From NCBI GenBank assembly GCA_023454175.1, contig JAEXRW010000005.1, forward strand, positions 1 through 64,000: 64,000 bases of DNA. The letters run 5' to 3'. Position 1 is the stretch's first letter. Each line of letters opens with the position of its first letter. Positions 23,839-32,447 of the stretch are shown here, piece by piece. A model generated the notes under the pieces. The model saw nothing but the letters and a program-made list of their open reading frames with translations, had not been told where the DNA came from and did not search any database. This DNA comes from Bacillota bacterium. GTDB lineage: Bacteria; Bacillota; Clostridia; Christensenellales; JAEXRW01. The position numbers were made by a program, and so were the translations under genes.

Positions 23839-26484
23839 TTGAATAAGCACGCAGCGGCAGGCCCGGCGCCGCACAGGCATACCGGTCTGTCCCATCAGGA
23901 AGCGGAAAAGCGGCTCGCGGAATCCGGCGCCAATGAGCTGGGGATCGCGCGCAGGACGCCCGCCATCGTCATGTTTTTTGCCCAGTTCAAGGATTTTATC
24001 ACGCTGGTGCTGGTCGTGGCCACCGCCATATCCATCGTTATCGGCGAGGTAGCCGATGCCATCACCATCATAATAATAATAACGTTGAATGCCATCCTTG
24101 GCTTCATTCAGGAATACCGCACGGAAAAGTCGCTGCTCGCGCTGAAGGCCCTTTCCGCCCCCCAGGCCCGGGTCATACGCGGGGGTGCGGAAGTCATGAT
24201 CCCCGCGCGCGAGGTCGTCCCAGGCGACCTGCTGGTGCTGGAGACGGGCAGCAGGATCGCAGCCGACGGTGTGCTCATCGAAGCTTCCAATGTGCAGGTC
24301 AATGAATCCATCCTGACAGGCGAGTCCGTCCCGGTGGAAAAGACGTGCACCCGCACTCTGCCGGGCGATATGGCGCATGCCGCAAAGGATACCGCGGTCT
24401 ATATGGGTACCACGGTCTCCTCCGGCCGGGGGAAGGCCCAGGTCCTGTCTACGGGAATGAACACTGAAATGGGTAAGATCGCCCACCTGCTGCAGCACGC
24501 GGAGGCTGACGAGACGCCCCTGAAGAAGCGTCTGAAGAAGATCGGACGCACGCTGGTCTATATCTGCCTGGCTTGCTGCGTGCTCATCGCGGTGGCTGGC
24601 CTCATCCACGGCGAGACGCTGTACAATATGTTCTTCTCCGCCATCAGCCTGGCCGTCGCCGCCATCCCCGAGAGCCTGCCTACCATCGTAACGGTATCCC
24701 TTGCCATAGGCGTGCAGCGTATGCTGAAAAGGAACGCCCTCGTGCGCAAACTCCCCGCGGTGGAGACGCTGGGCAGCGTCACCGTGATCTGCTCCGATAA
24801 AACAGGGACGCTCACGGAGAACAGGATGTCCGTGCAAAAGGTCCTCGCAGGCGGCAGGGTCATGGATGTGTCCGGGGAGGGTTCCTTCCTGCGCGGCGCC
24901 TTTATGGCGGACGGCAAACCAGTGAAGGGCGATGCGCCGCTGGATATGCTTCTGACGGTGGGCGCGCTGTGCAATAATTCCGTTTACCGGGACGGTTCCA
25001 TCCAGGGCGACCCTACGGAGAATGCCATCCTGGCAGCCTCCATGAAGGGCGGTATGCAGCAAAAGGCGGCCCTTGCATACTGCAGGGTCGCCGAGCTGCC
25101 TTTCGATGCCGACCGCAAGCGCATGAGCGTCATCTGTACCGATTCCCGCGGACAGCACTACCTGTTCGTAAAAGGCGCTCCGGATGGTGTGCTGGCGCTT
25201 TGTACCCATACGTTATCGTGTAATGGCGAACAGCCCCTGGATCTGGCCAGCCGTGCCCTTGCTCTCCGGGCCAATGACGCCTTTTCCGGGGGTGCCCTGC
25301 GCGTGCTTGCATTCGCCTACAGGAAGCTCTCCGTCATACCCCAGAGTCCGAACGCCGGCAGTCTTGAAAAAGACCTGGTTTTTGCCGGTCTGGAGGGCAT
25401 GATCGATCCGCCACGCCCCGAGGCGGTGGCAGCGGTGAAAAGCTGCTACCGCGCCGGCATCCGGCCCGTCATGATCACGGGAGACCATAAAAATACCGCA
25501 GTCGCCGTCGCCCGCGAGCTGGGCCTTGGCAATACGGCGGCGATCACGGGGGATGAATTGGAAAAGCTGGGTGAGCGGGAGCTCGAGACCTGCGCAAACG
25601 TTTATTCCATATTCGCCCGCGTATCCCCGAAGCATAAGCTGCGCATCGTCCAGGCCCTGAAGCAAAAAGGCCATATCGTCGCGATGACTGGAGATGGAGT
25701 CAACGACGCCCCTGCGTTGAAGGAAGCCGATATCGGCGTTGCCATGGGTAAATGCGGCACCGACGTCGCGCGGGAGGCTTCCTCCATGGTCTTGCTGGAC
25801 GATAATTTTGCCACCATCGTCGCCGCGGTGGAGGAAGGCAGGATGATCTATGATAATATCCGCAAGTCCCTGCGCTACCTCCTGGCGTGCAATCTCGGCG
25901 AGATCCTCATCATGGGCCTGGCCGCCCTGTTTGGCATGCCCGTTCCACTCATCCCGATCCAGATCCTGTGGATCAACCTGGTGACCGACGGCCTCCCCGC
26001 ACTGGCGCTGGGCCTCGACCCGCCCGATCCCGATATCATGCGCAGGCGGCCCCGGAAAACCAACGATAATGTATTTTCAGGCGGTCTGGGCAGCCAGATC
26101 TTCCTCTCCGGCCTGCTCATCGGCGGGGCCAGCATCGTCGCCTTCTGTGCCGCGCTCCTGATAGGCGGGAGCCTTGCGGCAGCCCGCACGGTCTGCTTCG
26201 CCACGATTATAACGGCTGAACTGCTCTACGCTTTTGAATGCCGCTCCGAGCACCTCTCCGCGTTCAAGGCCGGGCTGTTTAAAAACAAGTGGCTGGTTCT
26301 GTCCGTCTTGGCGTCCTTTGCCCTCATGTTCCTGGTGATGTATATGCCCTTCCTGTGTGATCTGTTTGAGATGGTGCCGCTGACCCTGCAGCAGTGGTTC
26401 ATCGTCAGCAGCTTCGCCACGCTGGAGTTCTCCATCAGCACCGGTATATTCATGCTCTCCGCCCGCAGGCGCCAGCGGATCTGA
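23839..26484 (+). CDS. P-type Ca2+-transporting ATPase (P2A type)
   Basis: 881 residues, a full-length P2A pump that would export Ca2+ from the cytoplasm. Actuator loop TGES (ILTGESVPVEK), phosphorylation motif ICSDKTGTLT (Asp about 320), nucleotide-binding KGAPDGV, and hinge TGDGVNDAPAL are all intact. The M4 motif reads AIPESLPTIV, where SERCA has PEGLP. M6 reads INLVTDGLPALALG, keeping the Asn, Thr and Asp of the Ca2+ site. An N-terminal cation-ATPase domain is present. The start is TTG (MNKHAAAG) with GGGTCAGGG upstream. No obvious chaperone or operon partner; a repeated structured RNA element follows 133 bases downstream. Confidence 0.93.
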   Translation: MNKHAAAGPAPHRHTGLSHQEAEKRLAESGANELGIARRTPAIVMFFAQFKDFITLVLVVATAISIVIGEVADAITIIIIITLNAILGFIQEYRTEKSLLALKALSAPQARVIRGGAEVMIPAREVVPGDLLVLETGSRIAADGVLIEASNVQVNESILTGESVPVEKTCTRTLPGDMAHAAKDTAVYMGTTVSSGRGKAQVLSTGMNTEMGKIAHLLQHAEADETPLKKRLKKIGRTLVYICLACCVLIAVAGLIHGETLYNMFFSAISLAVAAIPESLPTIVTVSLAIGVQRMLKRNALVRKLPAVETLGSVTVICSDKTGTLTENRMSVQKVLAGGRVMDVSGEGSFLRGAFMADGKPVKGDAPLDMLLTVGALCNNSVYRDGSIQGDPTENAILAASMKGGMQQKAALAYCRVAELPFDADRKRMSVICTDSRGQHYLFVKGAPDGVLALCTHTLSCNGEQPLDLASRALALRANDAFSGGALRVLAFAYRKLSVIPQSPNAGSLEKDLVFAGLEGMIDPPRPEAVAAVKSCYRAGIRPVMITGDHKNTAVAVARELGLGNTAAITGDELEKLGERELETCANVYSIFARVSPKHKLRIVQALKQKGHIVAMTGDGVNDAPALKEADIGVAMGKCGTDVAREASSMVLLDDNFATIVAAVEEGRMIYDNIRKSLRYLLACNLGEILIMGLAALFGMPVPLIPIQILWINLVTDGLPALALGLDPPDPDIMRRRPRKTNDNVFSGGLGSQIFLSGLLIGGASIVAFCAALLIGGSLAAARTVCFATIITAELLYAFECRSEHLSAFKAGLFKNKWLVLSVLASFALMFLVMYMPFLCDLFEMVPLTLQQWFIVSSFATLEFSISTGIFMLSARRRQRI

Positions 26485-26617
26485 TCTTTTGTTTACACCC
26501 AGATGGTTTCTGCTCCGGTTTATCCGGATGTAACCCCAACCCCACCTGGCGAAGAACTGTCAAGGCTGAATAATTGATCTAGCTATCAAAAAGCTAATAT
26601 GGGTCCATTTCAAATCT

Positions 26618-26766
26618 GTCATTTCTGGCGGCATGTACACGCGAAGCGCCAGGAAACTGTTCCAGTGGAACGGTTTCAGCTGAGCGGATGACACCTATCA
26701 TTAAGGCCTGTGGTGAGCAAGCCTTAATGGTAAAACTCAAATTAAAAAGTGGCATAGCCACTTTTT
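26618..26766 (+). ncRNA. structured repeat element, copy A
   Basis: A 149-base element nearly identical in layout to 49219-49363. The order is an outer pairing GTCAT/ATGAC (26618-26622 with 26688-26692) around a conserved block beginning TTCTGGCGGC, then a hairpin 26653-26663/26667-26677 with loop AGT. Next come a hairpin 26699-26710/26718-26729 with loop tggtgag and a 10-bp terminator 26744-26753/26757-26766. Stem sequences differ between the two copies but pairing is kept, so selection on structure is likely. The function is unknown. It lies downstream of the Ca-ATPase, before a convergent gene. Confidence 0.75.
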
Positions 26767-26770
26767 GAAA

Positions 26771-26794
26771 ACAAAAAGGCTCCTCAGGGAGCCT
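26771..26794 (-). terminator. terminator of the DUF2207 gene
   Basis: Stem AGGCTCC/GGAGCCT (26777-26783 with 26788-26794), followed on the minus strand by the T run 26777-26773. Confidence 0.85.
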
Positions 26795-26804
26795 GATTGT
26801 ATGT

Positions 26805-28706
26805 TTACCAGGCGCCCCCGCCTCCGCCGCCTCCGCCCCCGCCCGAGGAGCTTCCGCCGGAGAAGCCGCTTCCGCCCCCGCTGCTACTGCTGCTGCTGTG
26901 GGAGACGGGCGCCGATGTCATATGCGACTGCATCGTGTTCATGGAGTTGTTGATGCTGCTCATAAAAAGGGTCGGTGAGAATGAGGTGATGTCCCCGTCG
27001 TACCAGCCCGGCGGCGGGATTGCGATGGATTCAAACTTCTCAGCCCACTTGTCCGTTACATTCAGTACGTAGGCATAGGGCAGGATGTGGTAGAAATAGT
27101 TTGGGTTATCCTCCACCAGCTTCAGGATCCTGTCCTTTTCCGCCCGCACGATGAAATCCCGCAGCCCCAGGATCTTGCCCAGCCGCTCCCTCCCCTTGGG
27201 GGTGCGCCTCCGGATGAAACCGGCGCAGAGGCATAAGATGAGCGTGGATGCAAGTGCGCACCATGGCTGCAGCGGTTCGATGGCTGCAGACAGGGCGATG
27301 AGTACGAAACCGGTCAGGCATAGTGCCGCCAGGATCAGGGCCGTGATCATTTTAGCCTTTCTGGCTCCGGGTTTGAAACTGGCCCACCTTCGGACCAGGC
27401 CGATGAACCAGAAAGCGGGGACCATTGTGAGGGTGCCTGCGATCAGTCCGATGGGGATGGAAAATCCGAGCCCCAGGTTCAGCGACTGCAGCGTGATGAA
27501 CCAGGAGAGGTAAATGGGCAGCGCTGCAAGCAGGGTGAGGTATGGCGATAGTTTCATGGATAGCTTCGTGAAGATGCGGTTGGCGTCGTTATTGTACTCC
27601 CCTTCCACCATGGATTTCACGCTGGCGATCGTAGCATAAAAAGAATACTTCAGATCGCTGGTATGTACCGATGCGCCCCTCTGGAATAGCTTGTCAAACA
27701 TGTGCCTTTCGTAACTCTTTGCGTTGCTCCCCAAATCTTTGAGCATGTTGATCTGGAATCCTGCGTTTTTCTTATGGATTGAGATATACCCCCTGTCCGC
27801 CCAGTAGAGCAGCAGGGCTATCACATCCCGGTCGTCCATGTTCCCGTCGTAGACATAGCCCGCTTCCGAAGGTGTCATCCCTTCCGGCGCATAAAATTCC
27901 ACGATACGAAGCGGCCTTTTGTCCACACCGAATATCAGGAAAAGCACCAGCCCCGCAAATACGATCAGCCCCATGATGCCCATCATGGTCCACTCGGGTA
28001 TTTTCAGGTTGAAGTAGTCCTGGGGCAGCTCCAGCCGCATCGTGATGCCTTCGTATCGGCCCAGCGGCTGCAGTACTTCACCCGTGATCGTGTTGCCGTC
28101 CACGTTGAATTTGAATACCTTGGGGTCATACCCGGTTGCGCCGAAAGGCCCGGTACTGAATCCGAGCTTGTTTTTGTCAAAGGGCTTGGGCAGCGTCACC
28201 GTATATGTGAAATGCTCTATGGCTGCATTCCAATCCGTCCCGTTGATGTTGTAATATGCCTCGTCAAAAGACTTGACCCCATCATCCCCGAAATTGAGTT
28301 TATAGGAGATTTGATAGGTCTGGTTTCCAATCACGGTTTTTTGGGGGTCGCCGATTTTGATATAGGTATCATACCCGCCTTCGCTTACGGAAAAGTGATG
28401 CCCCTCCACCTTCACGTCGGATACCGTGGTCAGCACGTCTGTGGAAATGACGGTGCCGTCGGCCAGCGTCCTTTTGAAGGTGTTGTAGCCCGTGGGGATG
28501 TCCCGGAATATCCCGTGGCCGGGTGTCGCGAAATTCACCTGGATCGTCTCCGTGATATCGTAGACATTTGTCTCCGAGATTACGGCATGCACGTCATAAT
28601 TTGTGATCTTGTATTCCACGTTTGGGGTGGGAGTCGCCTCTTCCTCGCAGGCAGTGAAAAGAAACAGCGCACAGACACAGAAAATCAGCATCAATACCTT
28701 TTTCAT
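26805..28706 (-). CDS. DUF2207 family membrane lipoprotein
   Basis: 633 residues. A signal peptide with lipobox FLFTAC leads to an extracytoplasmic beta domain (about 25-235; DUF2207, with GIFRDIPTGY). A membrane helix (about 240-262) and a cytoplasmic region with a winged-helix-like segment (DRDVIALLLYWADRGYISIHKKN) come next. Two or three more helices (about 390-490) precede a Ser/Gly tail ending in a run of Gly and AW, the hallmark end of this family. DUF2207 proteins are widespread and unassigned. Upstream, AGGGTCATT-type spacing to the ATG fits. Convergent with the structured element copy A. Confidence 0.9.
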   Translation of the reverse strand: MKKVLMLIFCVCALFLFTACEEEATPTPNVEYKITNYDVHAVISETNVYDITETIQVNFATPGHGIFRDIPTGYNTFKRTLADGTVISTDVLTTVSDVKVEGHHFSVSEGGYDTYIKIGDPQKTVIGNQTYQISYKLNFGDDGVKSFDEAYYNINGTDWNAAIEHFTYTVTLPKPFDKNKLGFSTGPFGATGYDPKVFKFNVDGNTITGEVLQPLGRYEGITMRLELPQDYFNLKIPEWTMMGIMGLIVFAGLVLFLIFGVDKRPLRIVEFYAPEGMTPSEAGYVYDGNMDDRDVIALLLYWADRGYISIHKKNAGFQINMLKDLGSNAKSYERHMFDKLFQRGASVHTSDLKYSFYATIASVKSMVEGEYNNDANRIFTKLSMKLSPYLTLLAALPIYLSWFITLQSLNLGLGFSIPIGLIAGTLTMVPAFWFIGLVRRWASFKPGARKAKMITALILAALCLTGFVLIALSAAIEPLQPWCALASTLILCLCAGFIRRRTPKGRERLGKILGLRDFIVRAEKDRILKLVEDNPNYFYHILPYAYVLNVTDKWAEKFESIAIPPPGWYDGDITSFSPTLFMSSINNSMNTMQSHMTSAPVSHSSSSSSGGGSGFSGGSSSGGGGGGGGGGAW

Positions 28707-28944
28707 AATGACCCTCCAACAAATGATCAGATTGGATGGTTCGCCGGCATATTCCCTGCATACCGTAATAAATATATTTCACTGTAGATGTGGTGATGAA
28801 TGCATCTGTACTCATTGTAGCAGGTTGCCGTCCTTTAGTAAATATTGGTACTGATTTTATTGTTCCTTTCCCATCGCAAATTTTGGGTTTGTTGTTGGCC
28901 GGACTGCATAAAGGATGGCTGTAAGATTGCATGACACGTATGGA
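28707..28944. other. intergenic between DUF2207 start and the AlaX gene end
   Basis: About 240 AT-rich bases that should contain the DUF2207 promoter. No gene; no strong hairpin with a T run. Confidence 0.4.
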
Positions 28945-30117
28945 TCATTCCGGACAAGTGTAATCCTGCCTGCACAGATATTGCCTGATGTCTTCCTTCT
29001 TTCCTGTTATCGCCCCCTGCACCAGGTCGTTCTTTCCCCCGCCCCGCCCGTTGAACGCCGCGTTGAGCTCCTTTCCAAAAGGGCGTATGTCGGTATCGCT
29101 GCTGCCCAGCGCATATTTGTAGCCGTTCCCGTCGCTGCCCGAGAATACGAGTGCCCGTTTGAATCTTCCGCAGAGCAGGGTGCAGTACTGCCGCAGATCG
29201 TCCGGGGACAGCCCTTCTTCAAACAAGCAAACGCTTTCCGCCCCGGTTTGCACCTGTGCTGCTTTGCATTCGAAAAGCCGCGTTTGGATCTCACGGATGT
29301 TTTCCCTGAGCCTCGCGGCCTCGTCCAGCAGGTTCTGCACGGCGTTGCCGACTTCCCCCTGCTTCGCGGAGAGCATCACCGATATTTCCGTCACGCTTTC
29401 CTGTTTTGCGCGGTAATCGGAAATCGCCCGCTTCCCGCATACGATGCCGATCCGTGTGCCCCCCTTGTACCGCTGGGAGGACACGATCTTGATGGCGCCG
29501 ACCTCCCCCGTGGTCTTCACGTGCGTGCCGCAGCATGCGCAGCAGTCGTAGCCGGGTATCGTCACGATCCGGACGTCCCCGCTGATCTCCTTCTTGCTCC
29601 GGTAGGCCAGCTTTTCCAGTTCCCGTTGCGGCGGAAAAGAGGTGTTAACGGGGATATTTGCATAGACCGCTTCGTTTGCCCGGCTCTCGATCTTTTCAAT
29701 ATCGGCCTCGTCGAGTTCCCCGCTGAAGTCCAGCGTCGTGGCCTCCCTGCCGATGTGGAATCCCACATTGTCATAGCCATACAGCTCGTGGACGATGCCT
29801 GAAAGGATATGTTCCCCGCTGTGCTGCTGCATATGGGTCAGCCGGCTCTCCCAGTCGATCTCGCCTTGAACAGTTTTTCCCGCTTCGATAGGGCTCTCTA
29901 CTGTATGGATGATGGTCCCGTCCTTTTCATGGACGTCCGTCACCCGGACCCCGTCCAGGCTTCCCGTATCCGCAGGCTGGCCCCCGCCCTCGGGGAAAAA
30001 GGCCGTCCTGTCCAGTATTACGGCATGACCGTTGTCTCGATTGGAGCAGTCCAATACCTTGGCGCTGAACGTTTTGATATGGCTGTCCTTTTCAAACAGT
30101 TTCTCTGTCTTGTCCAT
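28945..30117 (-). CDS. alanyl-tRNA editing protein, AlaX type with DHHA1 domain
   Basis: 390 residues. It would hydrolyse Ser or Gly wrongly attached to tRNA-Ala in trans. The editing-site zinc ligands are HMQQHSGEHIL (HxxxH) near residue 95 and CACCGTHV near 190, a standard AlaX/AlaRS editing domain with the threonyl/alanyl SAD. The FPEGGGQPADTG N-terminal part corresponds to the AlaRS C-domain beta barrel. A C-terminal DHHA1 domain has the GRGGGKNDLVQGA motif. The aminoacylation domain is absent, so it is not a truncated AlaRS but the larger AlaX class. Convergent with nothing; own promoter region to the right. Confidence 0.92.
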   Translation of the reverse strand: MDKTEKLFEKDSHIKTFSAKVLDCSNRDNGHAVILDRTAFFPEGGGQPADTGSLDGVRVTDVHEKDGTIIHTVESPIEAGKTVQGEIDWESRLTHMQQHSGEHILSGIVHELYGYDNVGFHIGREATTLDFSGELDEADIEKIESRANEAVYANIPVNTSFPPQRELEKLAYRSKKEISGDVRIVTIPGYDCCACCGTHVKTTGEVGAIKIVSSQRYKGGTRIGIVCGKRAISDYRAKQESVTEISVMLSAKQGEVGNAVQNLLDEAARLRENIREIQTRLFECKAAQVQTGAESVCLFEEGLSPDDLRQYCTLLCGRFKRALVFSGSDGNGYKYALGSSDTDIRPFGKELNAAFNGRGGGKNDLVQGAITGKKEDIRQYLCRQDYTCPE

Positions 30118-30324
30118 AGGCTCCCCCTGCTTATCCAGAGTGTCATTTCCAGTATTCTACTCCACCAAAGGCCGCGCTGCAAATGGTAAATGGACCGGTT
30201 CCGGCAGAATAGGCCGTGCGCTTGGATTGCGGACGCGTCCCGTGGTATCATGTACTTGTGGATCCGGCAGTTTTGATCCGTTCAGGCAGGATGGATCGGA
30301 TATGGGTAAAGCGGGGTATATGCA
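30118..30324. other. divergent promoter region
   Basis: A 207-base gap between AlaX (minus) and the acyltransferase-like gene (plus). No clear boxes or hairpins identified. Confidence 0.4.
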
Positions 30325-31293
30325 ATGGATAAGGCTGGGCGCATCGTATCCATCGATCAGTTCCGGGGGCTTGCCATCATCCTCATGGTGGCAGCGAATT
30401 TCCTGGCGGGTGTCCATGCCATCCCCGCCTGGTTCAAACACGCGCCCGATATCGGGCTCACGGTGGTGGACCTCATCGCGCCCTTTTTCATCTTCGCCAT
30501 CGGCCTCACGTACCGCCCGTCCTTTGAGCGGCGTCTCGCGCGGGATGGTGCGGGGAAAACATATGCGCATTTCGCCGTACGGTACCTCGCCATCGCGGGC
30601 ATCGGCGCTGTCTTTGCCGCGGGTGAGTCCATGCTCGGGGATGCGGAGGTGTTTTGGGGCGTGCTGCAGGCCATTGGCATTTCCGGCCTTGTAACGCTGG
30701 CGGTCATACGCCTTAAAAGGGTCTGGCGTGTGGTGATCGCGCTGGGCATTCTGGTGGGCTATCAGCTGCTCCTGGATCATTTCCTTCTGGATAGCGTCCT
30801 GCATTCCTCCCACGGCGGTCTGCCCGGTTCGCTGGCCTGGAGCGCCATGCTCATCCTCTCCACGGTCATGGCGGACCTCTTTTATGAAAAGCAGCGCCTC
30901 GGCGGTTCCTACCTGCCCTGGCTTTTGATTGCTTTGGTCGTCGGAGTCATGGCAGCGTTCCTCGTCCCGGTCAGCAAGAACCGCGTCTCCCTCTCCTATG
31001 TACTGCTCTGCAATGCGTTCAGCGCCTTTTTGTTTTCCGTTTTCCATGCCTTTACCGCACGCGTGAAAAAAGGCGTCCCCTTCCTCTCCTGGTGGGGGAT
31101 GAACCCGCTTTTCCTCTATGTGCTGCATCTCATCCTTACGGGCATCTTCTTCCTGCCGGACGTACCCTGGTGGTACTCCGAGGCGGGCCTTTTGCTTGCC
31201 TTCGGGGAGCTTGCCTTCATCTATGCCGTTTTAACGCTCGTTGCGTGGGCTTTATACCGCAAGCATGTCCTGATCGTTCTGGGCAGCCGGTGA
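30325..31293 (+). CDS. HGSNAT/DUF5009-like membrane acyltransferase
   Basis: 322 residues with about ten membrane helices. The opening RIVSIDQFRGLAIILMVAANF (family pattern SID.FRG) and WFKHAPDIGLTVVDLIAPFFIFAIGL match the heparan-alpha-glucosaminide N-acetyltransferase-like membrane acyltransferases. These move acetyl groups across the membrane to cell-surface sugars. The acceptor in this organism is unknown. The ATG follows AAGCGGGGTATATGCA, a modest site. The C-terminus is helical. Convergent with the DUF368 gene. Confidence 0.85.
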   Translation: MDKAGRIVSIDQFRGLAIILMVAANFLAGVHAIPAWFKHAPDIGLTVVDLIAPFFIFAIGLTYRPSFERRLARDGAGKTYAHFAVRYLAIAGIGAVFAAGESMLGDAEVFWGVLQAIGISGLVTLAVIRLKRVWRVVIALGILVGYQLLLDHFLLDSVLHSSHGGLPGSLAWSAMLILSTVMADLFYEKQRLGGSYLPWLLIALVVGVMAAFLVPVSKNRVSLSYVLLCNAFSAFLFSVFHAFTARVKKGVPFLSWWGMNPLFLYVLHLILTGIFFLPDVPWWYSEAGLLLAFGELAFIYAVLTLVAWALYRKHVLIVLGSR

Positions 31294-31370
31294 GACGGCC
31301 GTCCTTCCTGTCATGCATGCTTTGGGATTGCCTGCCTTTCCCGTTTCATGATGGAGCCTGGTCTTGTATA

Positions 31371-31406
31371 AAAGGAAAAGGCCGTATGGATCTCTCCATA
31401 TGGCCT
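31371..31406 (-). terminator. terminator of the DUF368 gene
   Basis: A 12-bp stem (31379-31390 with 31395-31406, one mismatch) with loop TCTC, followed on the minus strand by ttttccttttat. Confidence 0.85.
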
Positions 31407-31435
31407 AGTCATGAAATCACGGTCTGGCCGAACTG

Positions 31436-32323
31436 TCAGTTCTTTTGTACCTTCCGGCCCAGCTTGCCCATCAGCCATGCGATGACAAAACCTGCGATAA
31501 AGCAAGCTGCACACAGCACGATCTCCAGTGCAGTACCGGTGTATTGAAGGGGGATGATTGCGATCGTGGATGCGATCACAAATCCCAGGATGATATGGAA
31601 AGCCACGGCGTAATGCTTCTTGAATAAATTATCGATGAACCGGGCGGAGATGAATACGAAAAACACGAGCCCGATCGCCAGAGGGATGAGCACCTCGAGC
31701 GACAGGTTCGCGATACCGGCGGTCATGGGCTCGTACAGGCCGAGGAATATCAAGATGGAAGAGGAACTGAGTCCGGGCGCGACAAACGATAGGCCCCAAA
31801 ACACCCCGCATACCAGGTACCATCCGATATTCGGCTGTATGGATATTTTCGTGCCGAATTGGAGCCAAAGCAATAAGCCAAGCATCAACACGGTGGTGAT
31901 GACCAATGAGATCCACGCGCTTTTTGGCCGTCCTTCTTTTGCCCCCTGCTTGAAAAGCGAGGGGAGCATCCCTGCGATCAATCCGATAAACAGCCAGATC
32001 GCGATGCTGGACGAGGCTTTGAAAAGCATGTCCACCAGGCGTGCAAGCCCGATAAAGCCGATCAGCACACCGATGAGTACAGGCAATAACAGTTTGATGT
32101 GCGTCTTGAACGTACGGATCGGGTGCGCCAGCAATTCCATCAAAGGCTCGTAGACCCCGAATATGACGCAGAGCACACCGCCGCTGACACCCGGCAGGAT
32201 CGCTCCGGTACCGATGATCACGCCTTGCAGCAGCTTGAAGAGCCATCGCCACAGCGTCATGGGGGGGGCGGCGGTGACTGGCTTTTCTTCCTTTGACGCA
32301 TTTGGGGGATTTTTTTCATTCAT
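31436..32323 (-). CDS. DUF368 family transporter (PopT-type undecaprenyl-phosphate flippase)
   Basis: 295 residues, about eight membrane helices. GAILPGVSGGVLCVIFGVYEPLM in the first half and SFVAPGLSSSSILIFLGLYEPM in the second are the two related re-entrant motifs of DUF368. Members of this family have recently been shown to recycle undecaprenyl phosphate across the membrane for cell-wall synthesis, and this assignment is by family only. A Lys/Pro-rich 20-residue cytoplasmic N-terminus precedes helix 1. It stands alone. Confidence 0.88.
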   Translation of the reverse strand: MNEKNPPNASKEEKPVTAAPPMTLWRWLFKLLQGVIIGTGAILPGVSGGVLCVIFGVYEPLMELLAHPIRTFKTHIKLLLPVLIGVLIGFIGLARLVDMLFKASSSIAIWLFIGLIAGMLPSLFKQGAKEGRPKSAWISLVITTVLMLGLLLWLQFGTKISIQPNIGWYLVCGVFWGLSFVAPGLSSSSILIFLGLYEPMTAGIANLSLEVLIPLAIGLVFFVFISARFIDNLFKKHYAVAFHIILGFVIASTIAIIPLQYTGTALEIVLCAACFIAGFVIAWLMGKLGRKVQKN

Positions 32324-32447
32324 TTTGATTTTCCCTTCAAAAAGTGATTTGCAGTACTTGTTTATATCGCTGAAAAGGACTTGTTTATTTTACCATTTGC
32401 GCCGGCCGGTTTCAAACCCAGGTATGGTTCTGAAGCGTTGGCAGGTT
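32324..32447. other. short intergenic region
   Basis: AT-rich stretch; the DUF368 promoter is probably here. Nothing else is seen. Confidence 0.4.

Noticed and set aside
23797..25209. 470-codon minus-strand open frame within the Ca-ATPase gene
   Set aside because: Its opposite strand carries every conserved P-ATPase motif; the antisense frame has no ribosome site and His/Arg-biased composition typical of a shadow.
30157..31128. 323-codon minus-strand frame opposite the acyltransferase gene
   Set aside because: The plus-strand gene has clear family motifs and membrane helices; the reverse frame is rich in His, Asp and Arg without any domain.
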